DNA of 64,000 bases, from contig NZ_JACHWN010000002.1 in NCBI RefSeq assembly GCF_014191375.1, forward strand, positions 770,504-834,503, given 5' to 3'. This document shows, in pieces, positions 51,740 to 61,479 of the stretch (positions within the stretch are counted from its first letter, which is position 1; each line of letters opens with the position of its first letter). Under the pieces are notes generated by a model. That model worked only from the letters and a program-made list of their open reading frames with translations. It was not told where the DNA came from and made no database searches. The DNA comes from Mesorhizobium sp. RMAD-H1 (lineage in GTDB: Bacteria > Pseudomonadota > Alphaproteobacteria > Rhizobiales > Rhizobiaceae). The translations under genes and the position numbers were made by a program.

Positions 51740-52524
51740 CAAAGCACGAATACGATCTGTTTGCGAAATTTGCCAAGCAAAAAGATCGCCGAGATCCAAA
51801 GCGCCGCAGCGATCAAAAGGCAGATGGCGAATGAGAGAACCGGAACCTGCCCCTCCGTGACCGGCAGCCGCACGATCTCGATGAAATGGGTGAACGGGTT
51901 CCAGTGATAAAGCCTGCCGCGAATATCATCGCCCGCATGCACCCAGAAGATCGGCGTCAGGAACATGCCGACCCGCATGAGATTGGAAACGATGAATTGC
52001 AGGTCGGGAAAGAAGGCTCCCGCGACGGCACAGACGATGATCAATGCCGGGATCGTGAGGATGATCTGCACGATGGCCAGAAGCGACCAGAGCCAGCTTG
52101 CATCTGGCATGGTTCCGGTCAGAAAGAGGATGGCCACGCAGCCGAGCGCCGCATATCCCGTGCGGATCAGCGATTGCATGGTGAGACGGAATACATAGAC
52201 CGACAATGGCAGGGTGGTACCCTGGATAAAGTTCTCTTCGCGGTTGAAGAGCGTGACACCCAGGATCACCACCTCCTGGAGGAAAAGCCAGATGAGCATT
52301 CCGATGGCAACATAGGCCGGGAAATTGTGCTCGGGCGAACCCAGGCCGAAGATGAGAACGAACGTACCCACGTAAATGAGATAGTTGAGCAGCAGCCAGA
52401 GGGGCCCGAGCGCGGTGCGCCGGTGCTGGTCGCCAATGTCTTCGCTGGCGAGCGCGATCCATACCCGCCGCATTCTCAGGCCGGTAAGGATGTCGTCTAT
52501 CGCGGCGCTGATCGTGCGGCCCAT
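51739..52524 (-). CDS. Polysaccharide ABC exporter permease (KpsM/Wzm type)
   Basis: A 261-residue ABC-2 type permease with six helices starting at ATG 52524 behind AAAGAGGATG. The N-terminal phrase SEDIGDQHRRTALGPLWLLL and the late segment IFWVHAGDDIRGRLYHWNPFTHFIEIVR (conserved over HWNPFTHFIEI) are typical of KpsM/Wzm exporters. It carries the polymer made by the locus across the inner membrane. The frame upstream of 52524 is not used because it has no ribosome site. Confidence 0.93.
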   Translation of the reverse strand: MGRTISAAIDDILTGLRMRRVWIALASEDIGDQHRRTALGPLWLLLNYLIYVGTFVLIFGLGSPEHNFPAYVAIGMLIWLFLQEVVILGVTLFNREENFIQGTTLPLSVYVFRLTMQSLIRTGYAALGCVAILFLTGTMPDASWLWSLLAIVQIILTIPALIIVCAVAGAFFPDLQFIVSNLMRVGMFLTPIFWVHAGDDIRGRLYHWNPFTHFIEIVRLPVTEGQVPVLSFAICLLIAAALWISAIFLLGKFRKQIVFVL

Positions 52525-52685
52525 TACATCCTCTTTTTGAAGTCGCGCGGAGTTAACATATCGGGGCCGAAATGCAAAGCTATGGATCGGCACCGCTTCC
52601 CGGCCCAGGTCTTCCAGCCGGCAAGGCGCGGCGCCCATTCTGCCGCTTCCCGCACGGTCTCCCCCGCCCTCGGGAACAATCAGCC

Positions 52686-53234
52686 ATGATCCGACTTTCT
52701 ATGGGCGGAGAAAGGCTTTTGGTCATGGGCAGGTGTATTGCCGCAGCGCTGTTGATGCAAGGAGCATGGCTCGGCTGGACGGGTCTCGCCGAAGCGGCGC
52801 CGCTGGATCGCTTCGCCGGCTCTTTTCGCGCCTCGGGAACGGTCGTGGAAGGGCCCAAAGCCACTGCCCATCGGGCCCGTTGCAACTTTACCGTTGAACC
52901 AACGGGCCGCAACCGGATCGCCCTGCGCGGAACATGCCGGGCCTATCTGGTTTTCACCAGAACGATCAGCGCCCGCCTGGCCCTCAGCGGCTCCGGCCGC
53001 GTGACCGGCACCTATACCGGCGCCCGCGTCGGCACGGCGCAGCTGGCCGGCCGGCTGCGCGGCGGAACCCTTGAAATGACCGTCAAATGGCCAAAGCCGC
53101 TCTATGGCGATACGACAGCCAATATGCGGATCGTCAGCCTCGACCCAAACCGGCTCCAGATCCTAGTGACAGACCGGATCGGCGCCCGGGGCCCCACCCG
53201 CCAGACTACCGATCTGACGCTTGTCCGCCGCTGA
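52686..53234 (+). CDS. Secreted hypothetical protein
   Basis: A protein of about 182 residues. The ATG at 52686 (MIRLSMGGERLL) is used; ATG 52725 (MGRCIAAALLMQ) is possible and would give a neater signal peptide ending near AEAAP. The mature chain is beta-rich and basic (FAGSFRASGTVVEGPKATAH, RVTGTYTGARVGTAQLAGRL) with two Cys in the first third (RARCNF, RGTCRAY) likely to form a disulfide. No named family is recognised. It lies between the exporter and the acyltransferase and may belong to the envelope locus. Confidence 0.78.
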   Translation: MIRLSMGGERLLVMGRCIAAALLMQGAWLGWTGLAEAAPLDRFAGSFRASGTVVEGPKATAHRARCNFTVEPTGRNRIALRGTCRAYLVFTRTISARLALSGSGRVTGTYTGARVGTAQLAGRLRGGTLEMTVKWPKPLYGDTTANMRIVSLDPNRLQILVTDRIGARGPTRQTTDLTLVRR

Positions 53235-53464
53235 CGCCAAAGCCGATTGCATATTGTTTCCCTTCCGGTAACCCCCGCACATGAAATGTGAAAGTGAGCG
53301 GGAAACAGCTCCAAATACCGGCAATCCCTCCGAAAGCACTGCCCCTGGTGGAAACGGATTTCGCGCCATCGACGGAGCGAGCACCGCCCCCTTCGCATCA
53401 GGCTCTTGTGCATTGCAGCATAGCAAAGGTAAGCTGCAGGCCCATCCAAGGACGAGGATTGCCG

Positions 53465-54637
53465 ATGACCGAGCATGATCGCCGCGCAGCCAGCATCGCC
53501 GATACAACCCGGATCGATTGTCTGGACGGGCTGAGGGGACTGGCCTCCCTCTGGGTGATGATAGGCCATGCGCTCCTGCTCACCGGATGGCGTCTGCCGG
53601 TTCTGTCGGAGCCGGATCTCGGCGTCGATCTGTTCATCATCCTTTCCGGCTTCCTGATGGTCTTTCACTATCAGCTGCGTGCCGCCAGGGAACCCTGGGA
53701 GCAGCCCTCCACCTGGCGAAGCTTCTGGATCCGCCGCTATTTCAGGATCGCGCCGCTCTATTATCTTCTCCTGGCCGTCGCGCTCATTCTCGGGCCGTGG
53801 CTTTACGAATCGAGAATGGTCATCGATGCCTTTCTCGGGCGGATTCCGCAGGCGCCATACCGCTTTCTGGACCACAGCCTGACCAACGGGCTCATGCATA
53901 TCAGCTTTCTTTTCGGCCTCTCTCCGGCCTATGCCTATCGAACGCCCCTGCCGGACTGGAGCATCGGGCTGGAGATGCAGTTTTATGCCGCCTTTCCCTT
54001 CATCATGCTGTTGCTCAAGAAAACCGGCTGGCTGAAAGGCGCCCTGCTCACGGCTCTCTTCGCCGCCGCGATATGGTCGCTGCTCACGCTTTCCGGCGTG
54101 CGGTTTCCGATGCCGGCATTCCTGCCGTTGAAGATGCATATGTTCCTCTGCGGGATGATGCTGGCGCTGGCGCTTCATGCCGATGGGGCGAAGGCCGTTC
54201 TGCACGGCATGGCTGCCGCCGCCCTCGCCCTGTTGCCGATCGGCGGCGACATGACGACGGCGAAAATGCTGATGCGGGTTCTTCTCGTGGCGATCTTCTT
54301 CGCCCTGCTTTATCATCGCCTGTTCGGTGCACGCCTGGGCACCAGGCTCCAGAGCCTTTCCTCCATCCTTGGAAACCGCTTTTTCCACTGGCTGGGAGAA
54401 CTGTCCTTCGGCGCCTATCTCTGGCATCTCATCTTTCTGCAGCCGATCGCCGCCTATCTCATCGGTGCCTTTGGGGAGACGCTCACGCCACCCGTGCGCT
54501 TCATGGCTGTCAGCGTCCTTCTGATCCCCCTCGTCTATCTCGCAGCCTGCATGACGTTCCTCGCCGTCGAAAAGCCCGGCCAGCGCTTTGCCAGATATCT
54601 GATCACCAGAAGGAAAACCCGACTGGCTGAAGCCTGA
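53465..54637 (+). CDS. Acyltransferase 3 family membrane protein
   Basis: A 390-residue membrane protein with ten helices, starting at ATG 53465 behind AAGGACGAGGA. The family's N-terminal signature DCLDGLRGLASLWVMIGHALL and the later RRYFRIAPLYYLLL are clear; the His in IGHA is the catalytic residue of the group. These enzymes acetylate or succinylate sugars of exopolysaccharide, O-antigen or Nod factors. Its place at the end of the polysaccharide locus suggests it decorates that polymer. A hairpin terminator follows. Confidence 0.92.
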   Translation: MTEHDRRAASIADTTRIDCLDGLRGLASLWVMIGHALLLTGWRLPVLSEPDLGVDLFIILSGFLMVFHYQLRAAREPWEQPSTWRSFWIRRYFRIAPLYYLLLAVALILGPWLYESRMVIDAFLGRIPQAPYRFLDHSLTNGLMHISFLFGLSPAYAYRTPLPDWSIGLEMQFYAAFPFIMLLLKKTGWLKGALLTALFAAAIWSLLTLSGVRFPMPAFLPLKMHMFLCGMMLALALHADGAKAVLHGMAAAALALLPIGGDMTTAKMLMRVLLVAIFFALLYHRLFGARLGTRLQSLSSILGNRFFHWLGELSFGAYLWHLIFLQPIAAYLIGAFGETLTPPVRFMAVSVLLIPLVYLAACMTFLAVEKPGQRFARYLITRRKTRLAEA

Positions 54638-54717
54638 TCCGGGCGGGCGCAGTCTCCCGGGCGTCGTCATGACTTTTCCCCTCCTTCAAGGACGGCGCGG
54701 CAAGGCCCGCAAATAAA

Positions 54718-54756
54718 AATCCCTCCCAGAGGCCGTTTCCGCCCATGGGAGGGATT
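54718..54756. terminator. Strong hairpin terminator between convergent genes
   Basis: AATCCCTCCCA and TGGGAGGGATT pair over 11 bp around a 17-base loop. It lies 81 bases after the acyltransferase stop, with A-rich DNA before and GG-T-rich DNA after; it may act for both convergent genes. Confidence 0.7.
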
Positions 54757-54814
54757 GGTTTGGTCATGCGTGCCGCAACGACCGCTCTACCCCTGATTAA
54801 GGGGCTTCAATGGC

Positions 54815-55342
54815 TCAGCTTGCGGGAGTGAGCGTCATGGACGTTCCGGTCGCGGCCAGGTTGAGACCGAGCTGACCGGTGACGCTTATCGTCTGCAGAT
54901 GGATCGAACCGGACGTGCCGCCGACGAGAATATTGGCGCCGATGCCCGCGCCGACGGTCGCTTCCGCCGTAGCCCCCTGATAGAGTCCGGCGAGCGAGCC
55001 ATGGTGATACCCGGCGGTCGGGGCGAAGACGGCCCAGATCAGCCGCGAGCGGGTGGTGAAGCCGAGATCGACACCCATCTTGCGGATGACGCCGGTGTAG
55101 CGGTCCAGCGGCTCGCTCCCGACGGTCGAAGTGAAGACGCAGTCGGCTTCCTTCGCCGAGCCCAGCAGATAGCCGACGCCACCGCCGATCGAGCAATCGA
55201 GATAACCGATGCGGACGCCGCCGCGCTGGTCCGGCTCTTCATAGACAGGAGCCCGTCGTGAAATCACATCGGCCGCAATGGCTGTTCCGGCGCTTGACAG
55301 CACCGGAAGGGCGGCAAGCGCCGTGGCAATAATCTTCTTCAT
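54815..55342 (-). CDS. DUF992 family secreted protein
   Basis: A 175-residue protein starting at ATG 55342 behind GGAGTACAGGG, with a signal peptide ending near AIAA. The mature part has the DUF992 pattern: VRIGYLDCSIGGGVGYLLGSAKEADCVF with two Cys, GVDLGFTTRSRLIWAVFAPT, and a Gly-rich end. DUF992 proteins are small periplasmic or outer-membrane-associated proteins common in this order. The function is unknown. Confidence 0.92.
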   Translation of the reverse strand: MKKIIATALAALPVLSSAGTAIAADVISRRAPVYEEPDQRGGVRIGYLDCSIGGGVGYLLGSAKEADCVFTSTVGSEPLDRYTGVIRKMGVDLGFTTRSRLIWAVFAPTAGYHHGSLAGLYQGATAEATVGAGIGANILVGGTSGSIHLQTISVTGQLGLNLAATGTSMTLTPAS

Positions 55343-55687
55343 CCCTGTACTCCTTCAAATATATCGCGGCCCGGCCTTTTGTGATTCTGTCGCACGGGCC
55401 GGGTAGTCATGAGCAACGCTTGTGGCGGAAGAATGATCCCGCACCCCGGCACACAAATTGTCACATGGCTAACGTTCAATTGGTTGTGAGCCTCAAATTT
55501 GCTCCTGTCCGGCGTCTTTCCAACGATAGGCTGGAGAACATCACCAGCGGTGGGCGAAGCCCCTGTCGAAGCCGCGGCCAAGCACCCTGCCCTACACCTC
55601 GAAATAGGATGAGCTGAGCGTATCAATTCAAACGGGTGTCATGAACCTGTTCTAATCATGCAGAAGCTGCAGGAAAGGAGAGACACG
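55343..55687. other. Gap of about 345 bp between divergent genes
   Basis: No supported gene. It should contain the promoters of the DUF992 gene and of the first effector-like gene; no clear known promoter motif was seen. Confidence 0.4.
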
Positions 55688-56152
55688 ATGTCCGTCACAT
55701 TATCGCCTATAGGCCAGAACCCTGCCGTTCAGAACTTCTCCACGTCGAAGTTCGAGGAAAATCTGAACATCGCGAAATCCAGCCAGATATTGGTGGATTA
55801 CCTCAAGGGCAACGGCAAGTCTGCGATCAATGCAGACGAACTCTCCAAACTGGCAAGCAATCCGGGAGGTGATGCACCCGCCGATGTTTCGGCTGCCGCC
55901 GCCTATATGCTGCGCCATCCCGATGTCTACACGGCGATCGAAACCCACGATGTCGCGGGCGCCGACGGTCTTTCCGGCTTCTGGAATTTCGAGTGGGCCG
56001 CGCAAGGTGGCCTTTCCGGCACCTCCATCGAGGCGGTCGCCATGATGTCGGATGCTTTTGATCGTGCGATAACGAAGTCGGCCCAGGTCACGGAAATCAC
56101 GACCGACAAGAAGGCCGGGCTGGATGCCAGCAAGCAGCGAGCGCAGAACTAA
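55688..56152 (+). CDS. Small effector-like protein (HrpF/NopX/HrpK-like fragment)
   Basis: A 154-residue soluble protein without a classical signal peptide. It starts at ATG 55688 behind GGAAAGGAGAG. The central part (AAAYMLRHPDVYTAIETHDVAGADGLSGFWNFEWAAQ) contains the HP-V-IE-HDVAGADGLSG pattern that I recall from translocon/effector proteins of type III secretion such as HrpF, NopX and HrpK. The N-terminus is Ser/Thr/Asn-rich, as is common for type III substrates. It lies directly upstream of a very large protein with the same flavour. No secretion apparatus genes are in the window. Confidence 0.75.
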   Translation: MSVTLSPIGQNPAVQNFSTSKFEENLNIAKSSQILVDYLKGNGKSAINADELSKLASNPGGDAPADVSAAAAYMLRHPDVYTAIETHDVAGADGLSGFWNFEWAAQGGLSGTSIEAVAMMSDAFDRAITKSAQVTEITTDKKAGLDASKQRAQN

Positions 56153-56416
56153 GCCTTTCCAGGCGATTTGCGTCCCGCATCGCGCGGGTCGTTTTTGCGC
56201 TTCCTGATCCTGATCCGCAGGACGTTGCAACGGCACCTCGGATCCCACGCAAAAAGAATAGAGCCTCGCCGGCAGCCACAGGCTGCGCAGGCATAGGGAG
56301 TTCTTTACGGAAATTGCAGGACTGCACGGCGGGCAATGGCAACCGCAATGCTCCCTGCCAAAACCCCTCGGCGAAGACGAACAACTTGATCCCCATGGCT
56401 TAAGGAGAGTTCTACG
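56153..56416. other. Gap between the two effector-like genes
   Basis: 264 bases without a clear gene; no strong terminator or promoter motif was recognised. An AAGGAGAG ribosome site for the next gene lies at its end. Confidence 0.4.
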
Positions 56417-59400
56417 ATGTCCCAGATCGGCGCAATAAGAAGCAACTCCGCTGGCGAGCATGTAGTGAATCACGACGCATCCCAGGCGACCTGGGAACAC
56501 ATCGTCGCGAAAACCAAGCATCAGGACGATAATGTCAACCCGGATGCCGAACGGTTGGGGATTGTTTGGGAACGGCCGGATGGCGATTCCCGCTCGGCGC
56601 AGGAGATCATCGACGACACCCCTCTTCTTCGCGATCTGGGCAACCAGAGCGGCGTCAAGGACATGCTGAAGGACAGGGTCGGCGATTTCGAGAAGGACGC
56701 CGATGCCGCATACCGGGCCAAGCAGATTCTCGAACATATCGAAAAGTTCGATGAAGGCGGAAACATAGTCGCCGGAAAGGATGTCGGCAACGGACGCGTC
56801 GACGGCTTCACCAACAGCGGTGAAGCCAGGCACGGCACGGAGGCCGGTCGGCTGCAGGACTTCGGCAAATACGGCTTTTCCTACCTGAAGGGCGATCTCG
56901 GAAACCGCGCCGCCGTGGGCGACGATCCGGAAGTCCGCAAACAGGCCGAGGAACTGGGAATAGAGTGGACGCGCCCGGAAGGCGACGACCGCTCCGCCCA
57001 GGACATCATCGACGATACCCCCGTGCTGCGCGACCTCGGCAACCAGAGCGGCGTCAGGGACATGCTGAAGGACAGGGTCGGCGATTTCGAGAAGGACGCC
57101 GATGCCGCATACCGGGCCAAGCAGATTCTCGAACATATTGAAAAATATGATGGAGAAGGAAACCTGCTGGCCGGAAAGGATGTCGGCAACGGACGCGTCG
57201 ACGGCTTCACCAACAGCGGCGAAGCCAGGCACGGCACGGAGGCCGGCCGGCTGCAGGACTTCGGCAAATACGGCTTTTCCAACCTCAAGGGTGAACTTGC
57301 CGACCGGGGATCCGTCGGCGACGATCCGGAAGCCCGCAAACAGGCCGAGGCACTGGGAATAGAGTGGACGCGTCCGGAGGGCGACGACCGCTCCGCTCAG
57401 GATATCATCGACGATACCCCCGTGCTGCGCGACCTCGGCAACCAGAGCGGCGTCAGGGACATGCTGAAGGACAGGGTCGGCGATTTCGAGAACGATCCCG
57501 ATGCTGCCTACAGGGCCAAGCAGGTTCTCGAACGCATCGAGAAATATAATGAGGAAGGCAAAATACTGACCGGAGACGACGTCGGCAACGGACGCGTGGA
57601 CGGCTTCACCAACAGCGGCGAAGCCAGGCATGGCACGGAGGCCGGCCGGCTGCAGGATTTCGGCAAATACGGTTTCTCCAGCCTTGATGGCGAGAGCGGC
57701 AGCTATAAGGACTTCCTCAAAAACAATCCGGATGCGGATGACGTTTCGAAGAGGATCGTCGAGTACGCCTCGATTATCGAACAGAACTACGGCGCCATCA
57801 AAGACGCGACCGGTTCAGGAGATCATCTGACCGCCGATGCCCTGAAAAAATACAGGGATGATAACCCGAACCTCAGCGACGAATTCAAGGAAGCGCTGGA
57901 TTTCTGGTCCAATCCGGGAGCATTCATGATTCTCGAGACAGCCCAGGACAATCTGAAATTCGCTCCCGACGGCAAGCTGAGCGACAAGGACATCTCAGGT
58001 TGGCTGAAAAACCAGGCGCCCAAGGACGCGGGATCGGCGATCGCTCTCCTGTCGAGCATCGCTGATGGAAACGTCGTCTCCGATGTCGACACGAAGAACC
58101 TGAACAAGGACATCTTCGAGCATCCGGAAAACTATTCGGCCGAGGAAAAGGCCGCCGCGCTGCAGGAGTTGCTGAAGGCGCAGCAGCTGGTCGTCCAGGG
58201 TGCGAATGCCGGCATGTGGAAGGATGATTACGGCAAGGTCAGCATCGCCAACGACGCAGGCGTCTATTGGGAGCCCGAAAAGCTGCTCGAGGATATCAAC
58301 GATCACATCAATATCCTTCAAAATGATCCCGAAGTCGTGAAATACATGAGCGAGAACGGGGCCAACGAGCTGAAGAAGCTGGTGGAAGGCAATGAAGGTC
58401 TCAAGGACGCGCTGACCAGGACCTACGAGGACGATATCAAGTCAGGCAAGGCGCTCGACGATCTCTGGAAGACACGGACGGAAGGCACGGAAGCGGCTGA
58501 TCAGCAGGCGATCCTTGCCGAATTCTTTGGAAATGCGCAGATGTTCCAGGCCGCCCTGGGCATCGAGGACGTTTCCGAGCTCCAGAAAGCCGTCCAGAAC
58601 TCGTCCCACAATGGCGAGCTTGAGGAATTCTACGAAAAATCGCTGGCTTCGGGCGATCGCCTGAAGGAGCTGCTCAAGGATAACTCCTTCGAGGAAGCGA
58701 CCAGCGCGTTCAGCATGGAAGTCGCGCTCTATAACGCAGCGCTCAATCCTGAATTCACGGGCAAGTTCGATACGCAGTTGAACGAGAACTTCACGAAAAT
58801 TGCTCAGGAGAACGCGTTCAAGGATGCCTCTTTCGAAGACATCAAGAAGGCTTTCGGCGTCAATGGCGGCGATGAACTCGATGAGGAGAAGGTAAGGAAC
58901 CTGATCGAGCAGATCAGCAAGGAAAGTCCGGAACTCCTCCTCAACCAGGATGGAACGCTGGCAACGCCCGATGCGATTCTGGCGACCTTCAGGGGCAACT
59001 GGGATCTGCTGCGCCAGGGAACGAAGACCGTCGACCAGCTTGGCCTTTTGAGTGCGGATTCATCGGCCAAGGGGGCCACAAACGCAGGCGTCCTGCACGG
59101 CGTCAGCGGTCTTTTCCTGGCCGGTGTCACGATCGCCAAGGGCGCCGGCGGCGCGGGCAACCTGACCGACAGGCAGATCGTCGACATTACCACCGGCTCG
59201 GTCATGACGGCGACGATCCTGACCGAGGGCGGGATAAAGGGATACCGGGATTATCTCAATGGCCTGAAGGACAAGGTCAGCCAAGACCTGCTCGACAACA
59301 TAGGATCGCTTCTCGACGACGTTTCGCCGGAAAGCCAGGTCGCACAGGACAAGAACAAATTCTATGAAAAGCTGGAATCGAACCTGAAGAAGTTCGAGGA

Positions 59401-59830
59401 AGCGGCCAAGGGGCTGGGTGGGATCGCGGGCGTGGCCGCCGGTGCCTATGCGATCTTTGACGGTGTGAAGGCGATCCGGAATGGCGACACGGTCGGCGGC
59501 GGTTTCAGCATTGCCGCCGGCACGACCGGTGCGATGGCCGGATTGGCGGCCGCCGTCGAAGGAGGCCTCGGAATGCTGGGCGCCACCGTGCCGCGCCTGA
59601 TCCCGATCCTGGCGGGCGGCCTCGGAATGCTTGCCGCAGGCGTCGGCGCGGTAGCATTGTTAATTCCAGGACTTATCGCCGAGGGCAAGCACCAGAGCAA
59701 GGTCGATTCCTTCGGACCGCTGCTCAGCAATTATCTGGAAAAATATGAGATCGACGGCATAGAGAACGGCGATCTCAGCGATATTCCAGACGAGGACTGG
59801 CCGGGCGGGGACCAGACCGGCCTATCCTGA
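56417..59830 (+). CDS. Large effector/translocon-like protein with three tandem 133-residue repeats
   Basis: A 1137-residue protein, no classical signal peptide. Three near-identical repeats begin around residues 48, 181 and 314; each contains RSAQDIIDDTPVLRDLGNQS, an Asp/Glu-rich helix (RVGDFEKDADAAYRAKQ) and a possible Ca-binding-like loop DVGNGRVDGFTNSGEARHGT. A long helical, acidic middle follows. From about residue 890 there are several hydrophobic Gly/Ala-rich segments (GVLHGVSGLFLAGVTIA; FSIAAGTTGAMAGLAAAV; IPILAGGLGMLAAGVGAVAL) that could enter a membrane. This resembles HrpK/NopX-type secreted translocon proteins by memory; the identity is inferred. It is probably expressed with the 55688 gene. 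Confidence 0.82.
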   Translation: MSQIGAIRSNSAGEHVVNHDASQATWEHIVAKTKHQDDNVNPDAERLGIVWERPDGDSRSAQEIIDDTPLLRDLGNQSGVKDMLKDRVGDFEKDADAAYRAKQILEHIEKFDEGGNIVAGKDVGNGRVDGFTNSGEARHGTEAGRLQDFGKYGFSYLKGDLGNRAAVGDDPEVRKQAEELGIEWTRPEGDDRSAQDIIDDTPVLRDLGNQSGVRDMLKDRVGDFEKDADAAYRAKQILEHIEKYDGEGNLLAGKDVGNGRVDGFTNSGEARHGTEAGRLQDFGKYGFSNLKGELADRGSVGDDPEARKQAEALGIEWTRPEGDDRSAQDIIDDTPVLRDLGNQSGVRDMLKDRVGDFENDPDAAYRAKQVLERIEKYNEEGKILTGDDVGNGRVDGFTNSGEARHGTEAGRLQDFGKYGFSSLDGESGSYKDFLKNNPDADDVSKRIVEYASIIEQNYGAIKDATGSGDHLTADALKKYRDDNPNLSDEFKEALDFWSNPGAFMILETAQDNLKFAPDGKLSDKDISGWLKNQAPKDAGSAIALLSSIADGNVVSDVDTKNLNKDIFEHPENYSAEEKAAALQELLKAQQLVVQGANAGMWKDDYGKVSIANDAGVYWEPEKLLEDINDHINILQNDPEVVKYMSENGANELKKLVEGNEGLKDALTRTYEDDIKSGKALDDLWKTRTEGTEAADQQAILAEFFGNAQMFQAALGIEDVSELQKAVQNSSHNGELEEFYEKSLASGDRLKELLKDNSFEEATSAFSMEVALYNAALNPEFTGKFDTQLNENFTKIAQENAFKDASFEDIKKAFGVNGGDELDEEKVRNLIEQISKESPELLLNQDGTLATPDAILATFRGNWDLLRQGTKTVDQLGLLSADSSAKGATNAGVLHGVSGLFLAGVTIAKGAGGAGNLTDRQIVDITTGSVMTATILTEGGIKGYRDYLNGLKDKVSQDLLDNIGSLLDDVSPESQVAQDKNKFYEKLESNLKKFEEAAKGLGGIAGVAAGAYAIFDGVKAIRNGDTVGGGFSIAAGTTGAMAGLAAAVEGGLGMLGATVPRLIPILAGGLGMLAAGVGAVALLIPGLIAEGKHQSKVDSFGPLLSNYLEKYEIDGIENGDLSDIPDEDWPGGDQTGLS
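56558..57690 (+). repeat. Three tandem 399-bp coding repeats
   Basis: Copies start near 56558, 56957 and 57356, a period of exactly 399 bp (133 codons). Copies 2 and 3 are nearly identical at the DNA level, including silent positions, so they are recent or kept alike by recombination; the last copy is shorter at its end. Confidence 0.93.
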
Positions 59831-60309
59831 TGGAACTGCCTGTGCTTCGCCGCAATCCCATGGCTAAGATGCCCGGCATGTTTTGAAGCTCCAATTCAGC
59901 CGCCTGCTGGTCACCGCATCCAGCAGGCGGAAATCCCTGTCTGCCCTGATAAGCCGAACAGGCTCGGCGTTCAGCAATTCAAACGACGACATGTTGAGAT
60001 TGATTTGGAAACAGACGTGGTCAGGGGCTAGGCCGACGCAATGCAACCGTTCATGCCTTTAGGGAGCGGGCGGCGCGGTCCATCCTTGTTTCGAGCTGCA
60101 ATGTACCGCGGGCATACAGAGGCTTGACGAAGGTCCAACAGGGGCCAGCGGAGCGGTGCCCTTGTGGGAGGATGCGCCGCTGCGCTCAGTTCCTCATCCC
60201 TATCGCCGCATGGACACAAGCGTGCTGTTGCCGCCGCGTCACCGCAGGGATTTGTAAAGCTGCTACGTCGTAACGACCTCAAAATGTAAGGCTTGCCTCA
60301 TCCAGCGGA
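59831..60309. other. Gap of about 480 bp with a strong hairpin
   Basis: CCGCCTGCTGG (59900-59910) pairs perfectly with CCAGCAGGCGG (59920-59930) around a 9-base loop, 70 bases after the large effector-like gene; it may end its transcript although no T run follows. No supported gene is seen in the rest. Confidence 0.55.
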
Positions 60310-61479
60310 TCATATAGCCACGCGAGCGTGGCGGTTGCGCCAAAGCTCCGCGGCTCGTTCTACGAAATGACCATAACTTTCATTTTCCGCCGCCACCGCC
60401 GTCATCATGGCCATTGCCGCGGAAGCGATGATCGTGTTCTCGGCTCGCTTGTCCACGGCAGCTCCAGACCAGACACCGTACCAAAATTCGAAGGAGCTGA
60501 GACTTGAATGCTTGTCGCTGCTCTCCTTCGAGAGCGTGGGCAGAACGAGATTGCTCTCGCGTCCGTACAGCAATCTGTAAATCGTATGAGACCTGTGCGG
60601 AACAAGTTCCGCCACATCCCGGCTGGTCGAGACCACGGACACCGATTGCATATCAAGCAAGGCACTGGCGTCCCGGTGCAGTTCCCGGTAGGCCGGCTGC
60701 GTGACACCCAGAAACGACGCCTTGAGCCCCATCGGATTGATGAGGTGGACGAGACTGTTCATCGACGAGCGCGATTCGAACAGCGGATAGAGCGCCAAGA
60801 GCGCATATATTTGCGGCGCGAAGCCGGCCAGCGGCATGAAACAGATCCCGTGAGCCCTCAATGCGCCTTGTGCCAATGAATGCGACGCCACGACCGGAAG
60901 ATTGATCGCCTCGGCGGCCTGTTCGAGCTTGCCGTAAAGCTCCCCTGTACCGCAATTGCCATGCAACACCACCGGATAGCCCGCCCGGGCCACCAGCAGC
61001 GCCGAAAACATGAACCAGGGCAGTTGCGTGGAGTTCGGGGACAGATAAGCCGGCCAGTCGAGCGACGGGACATCGATCCCGCCATTCACGGAATAGAACC
61101 GGCGCACCGCGCGAGCCATCCCGGCAAGCTCGGGCGCGGTTTCTCCCCGATAGTGGATCAGGCGGATCAGCGCGGCGATCTGCATCGGATCGGCATTGCC
61201 GGAAAAGATCGTCGTAAATGCGTCTTCCGCCTCGGCCATCTCCAAAGGACGGGTGTGACCGACCTTGCGTCCGACGACGGCGATATATTTGGCAAGCCTG
61301 CGTACGGGGTCTTCAATGTTCTGGATATTGGCAAACTGGGCGGCGAGTTGTTCGGGAGTCGGATGGTTCTCAAGCTCGACGACCTTGCGAATTCCCAGCG
61401 GCGGCGGTGCAGCAATGGAGCTGCGCTTCCAGCCGTGACGTCCACCGCAACTCGCCTTCGGCATTTCGGCAAGATCCAT
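60310..61479 (-). CDS. TrpD-like / glycosyl transferase family 3 protein, N-terminus unsure
   Basis: A frame of up to 389 residues. From about residue 58 it matches the TrpD2/YbiB-like relatives of anthranilate phosphoribosyltransferase: an N-terminal helical domain (EMAEAEDAFTTIFSGNADPMQIAALI; YRGETAPELAGMARAVRRF) then the phosphoribosyl-type core (VVLHGNCGTGELYGKLEQA). In true TrpD the loop is GTGG; here it is changed, so the protein may bind nucleic acid or another ligand instead. The first 50 or so residues resemble no relative, have no ribosome site, and abut an integrase remnant at 61481, so the original start may be lost or lie further in. Confidence 0.8.
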   Translation of the reverse strand: MDLAEMPKASCGGRHGWKRSSIAAPPPLGIRKVVELENHPTPEQLAAQFANIQNIEDPVRRLAKYIAVVGRKVGHTRPLEMAEAEDAFTTIFSGNADPMQIAALIRLIHYRGETAPELAGMARAVRRFYSVNGGIDVPSLDWPAYLSPNSTQLPWFMFSALLVARAGYPVVLHGNCGTGELYGKLEQAAEAINLPVVASHSLAQGALRAHGICFMPLAGFAPQIYALLALYPLFESRSSMNSLVHLINPMGLKASFLGVTQPAYRELHRDASALLDMQSVSVVSTSRDVAELVPHRSHTIYRLLYGRESNLVLPTLSKESSDKHSSLSSFEFWYGVWSGAAVDKRAENTIIASAAMAMMTAVAAENESYGHFVERAAELWRNRHARVAI

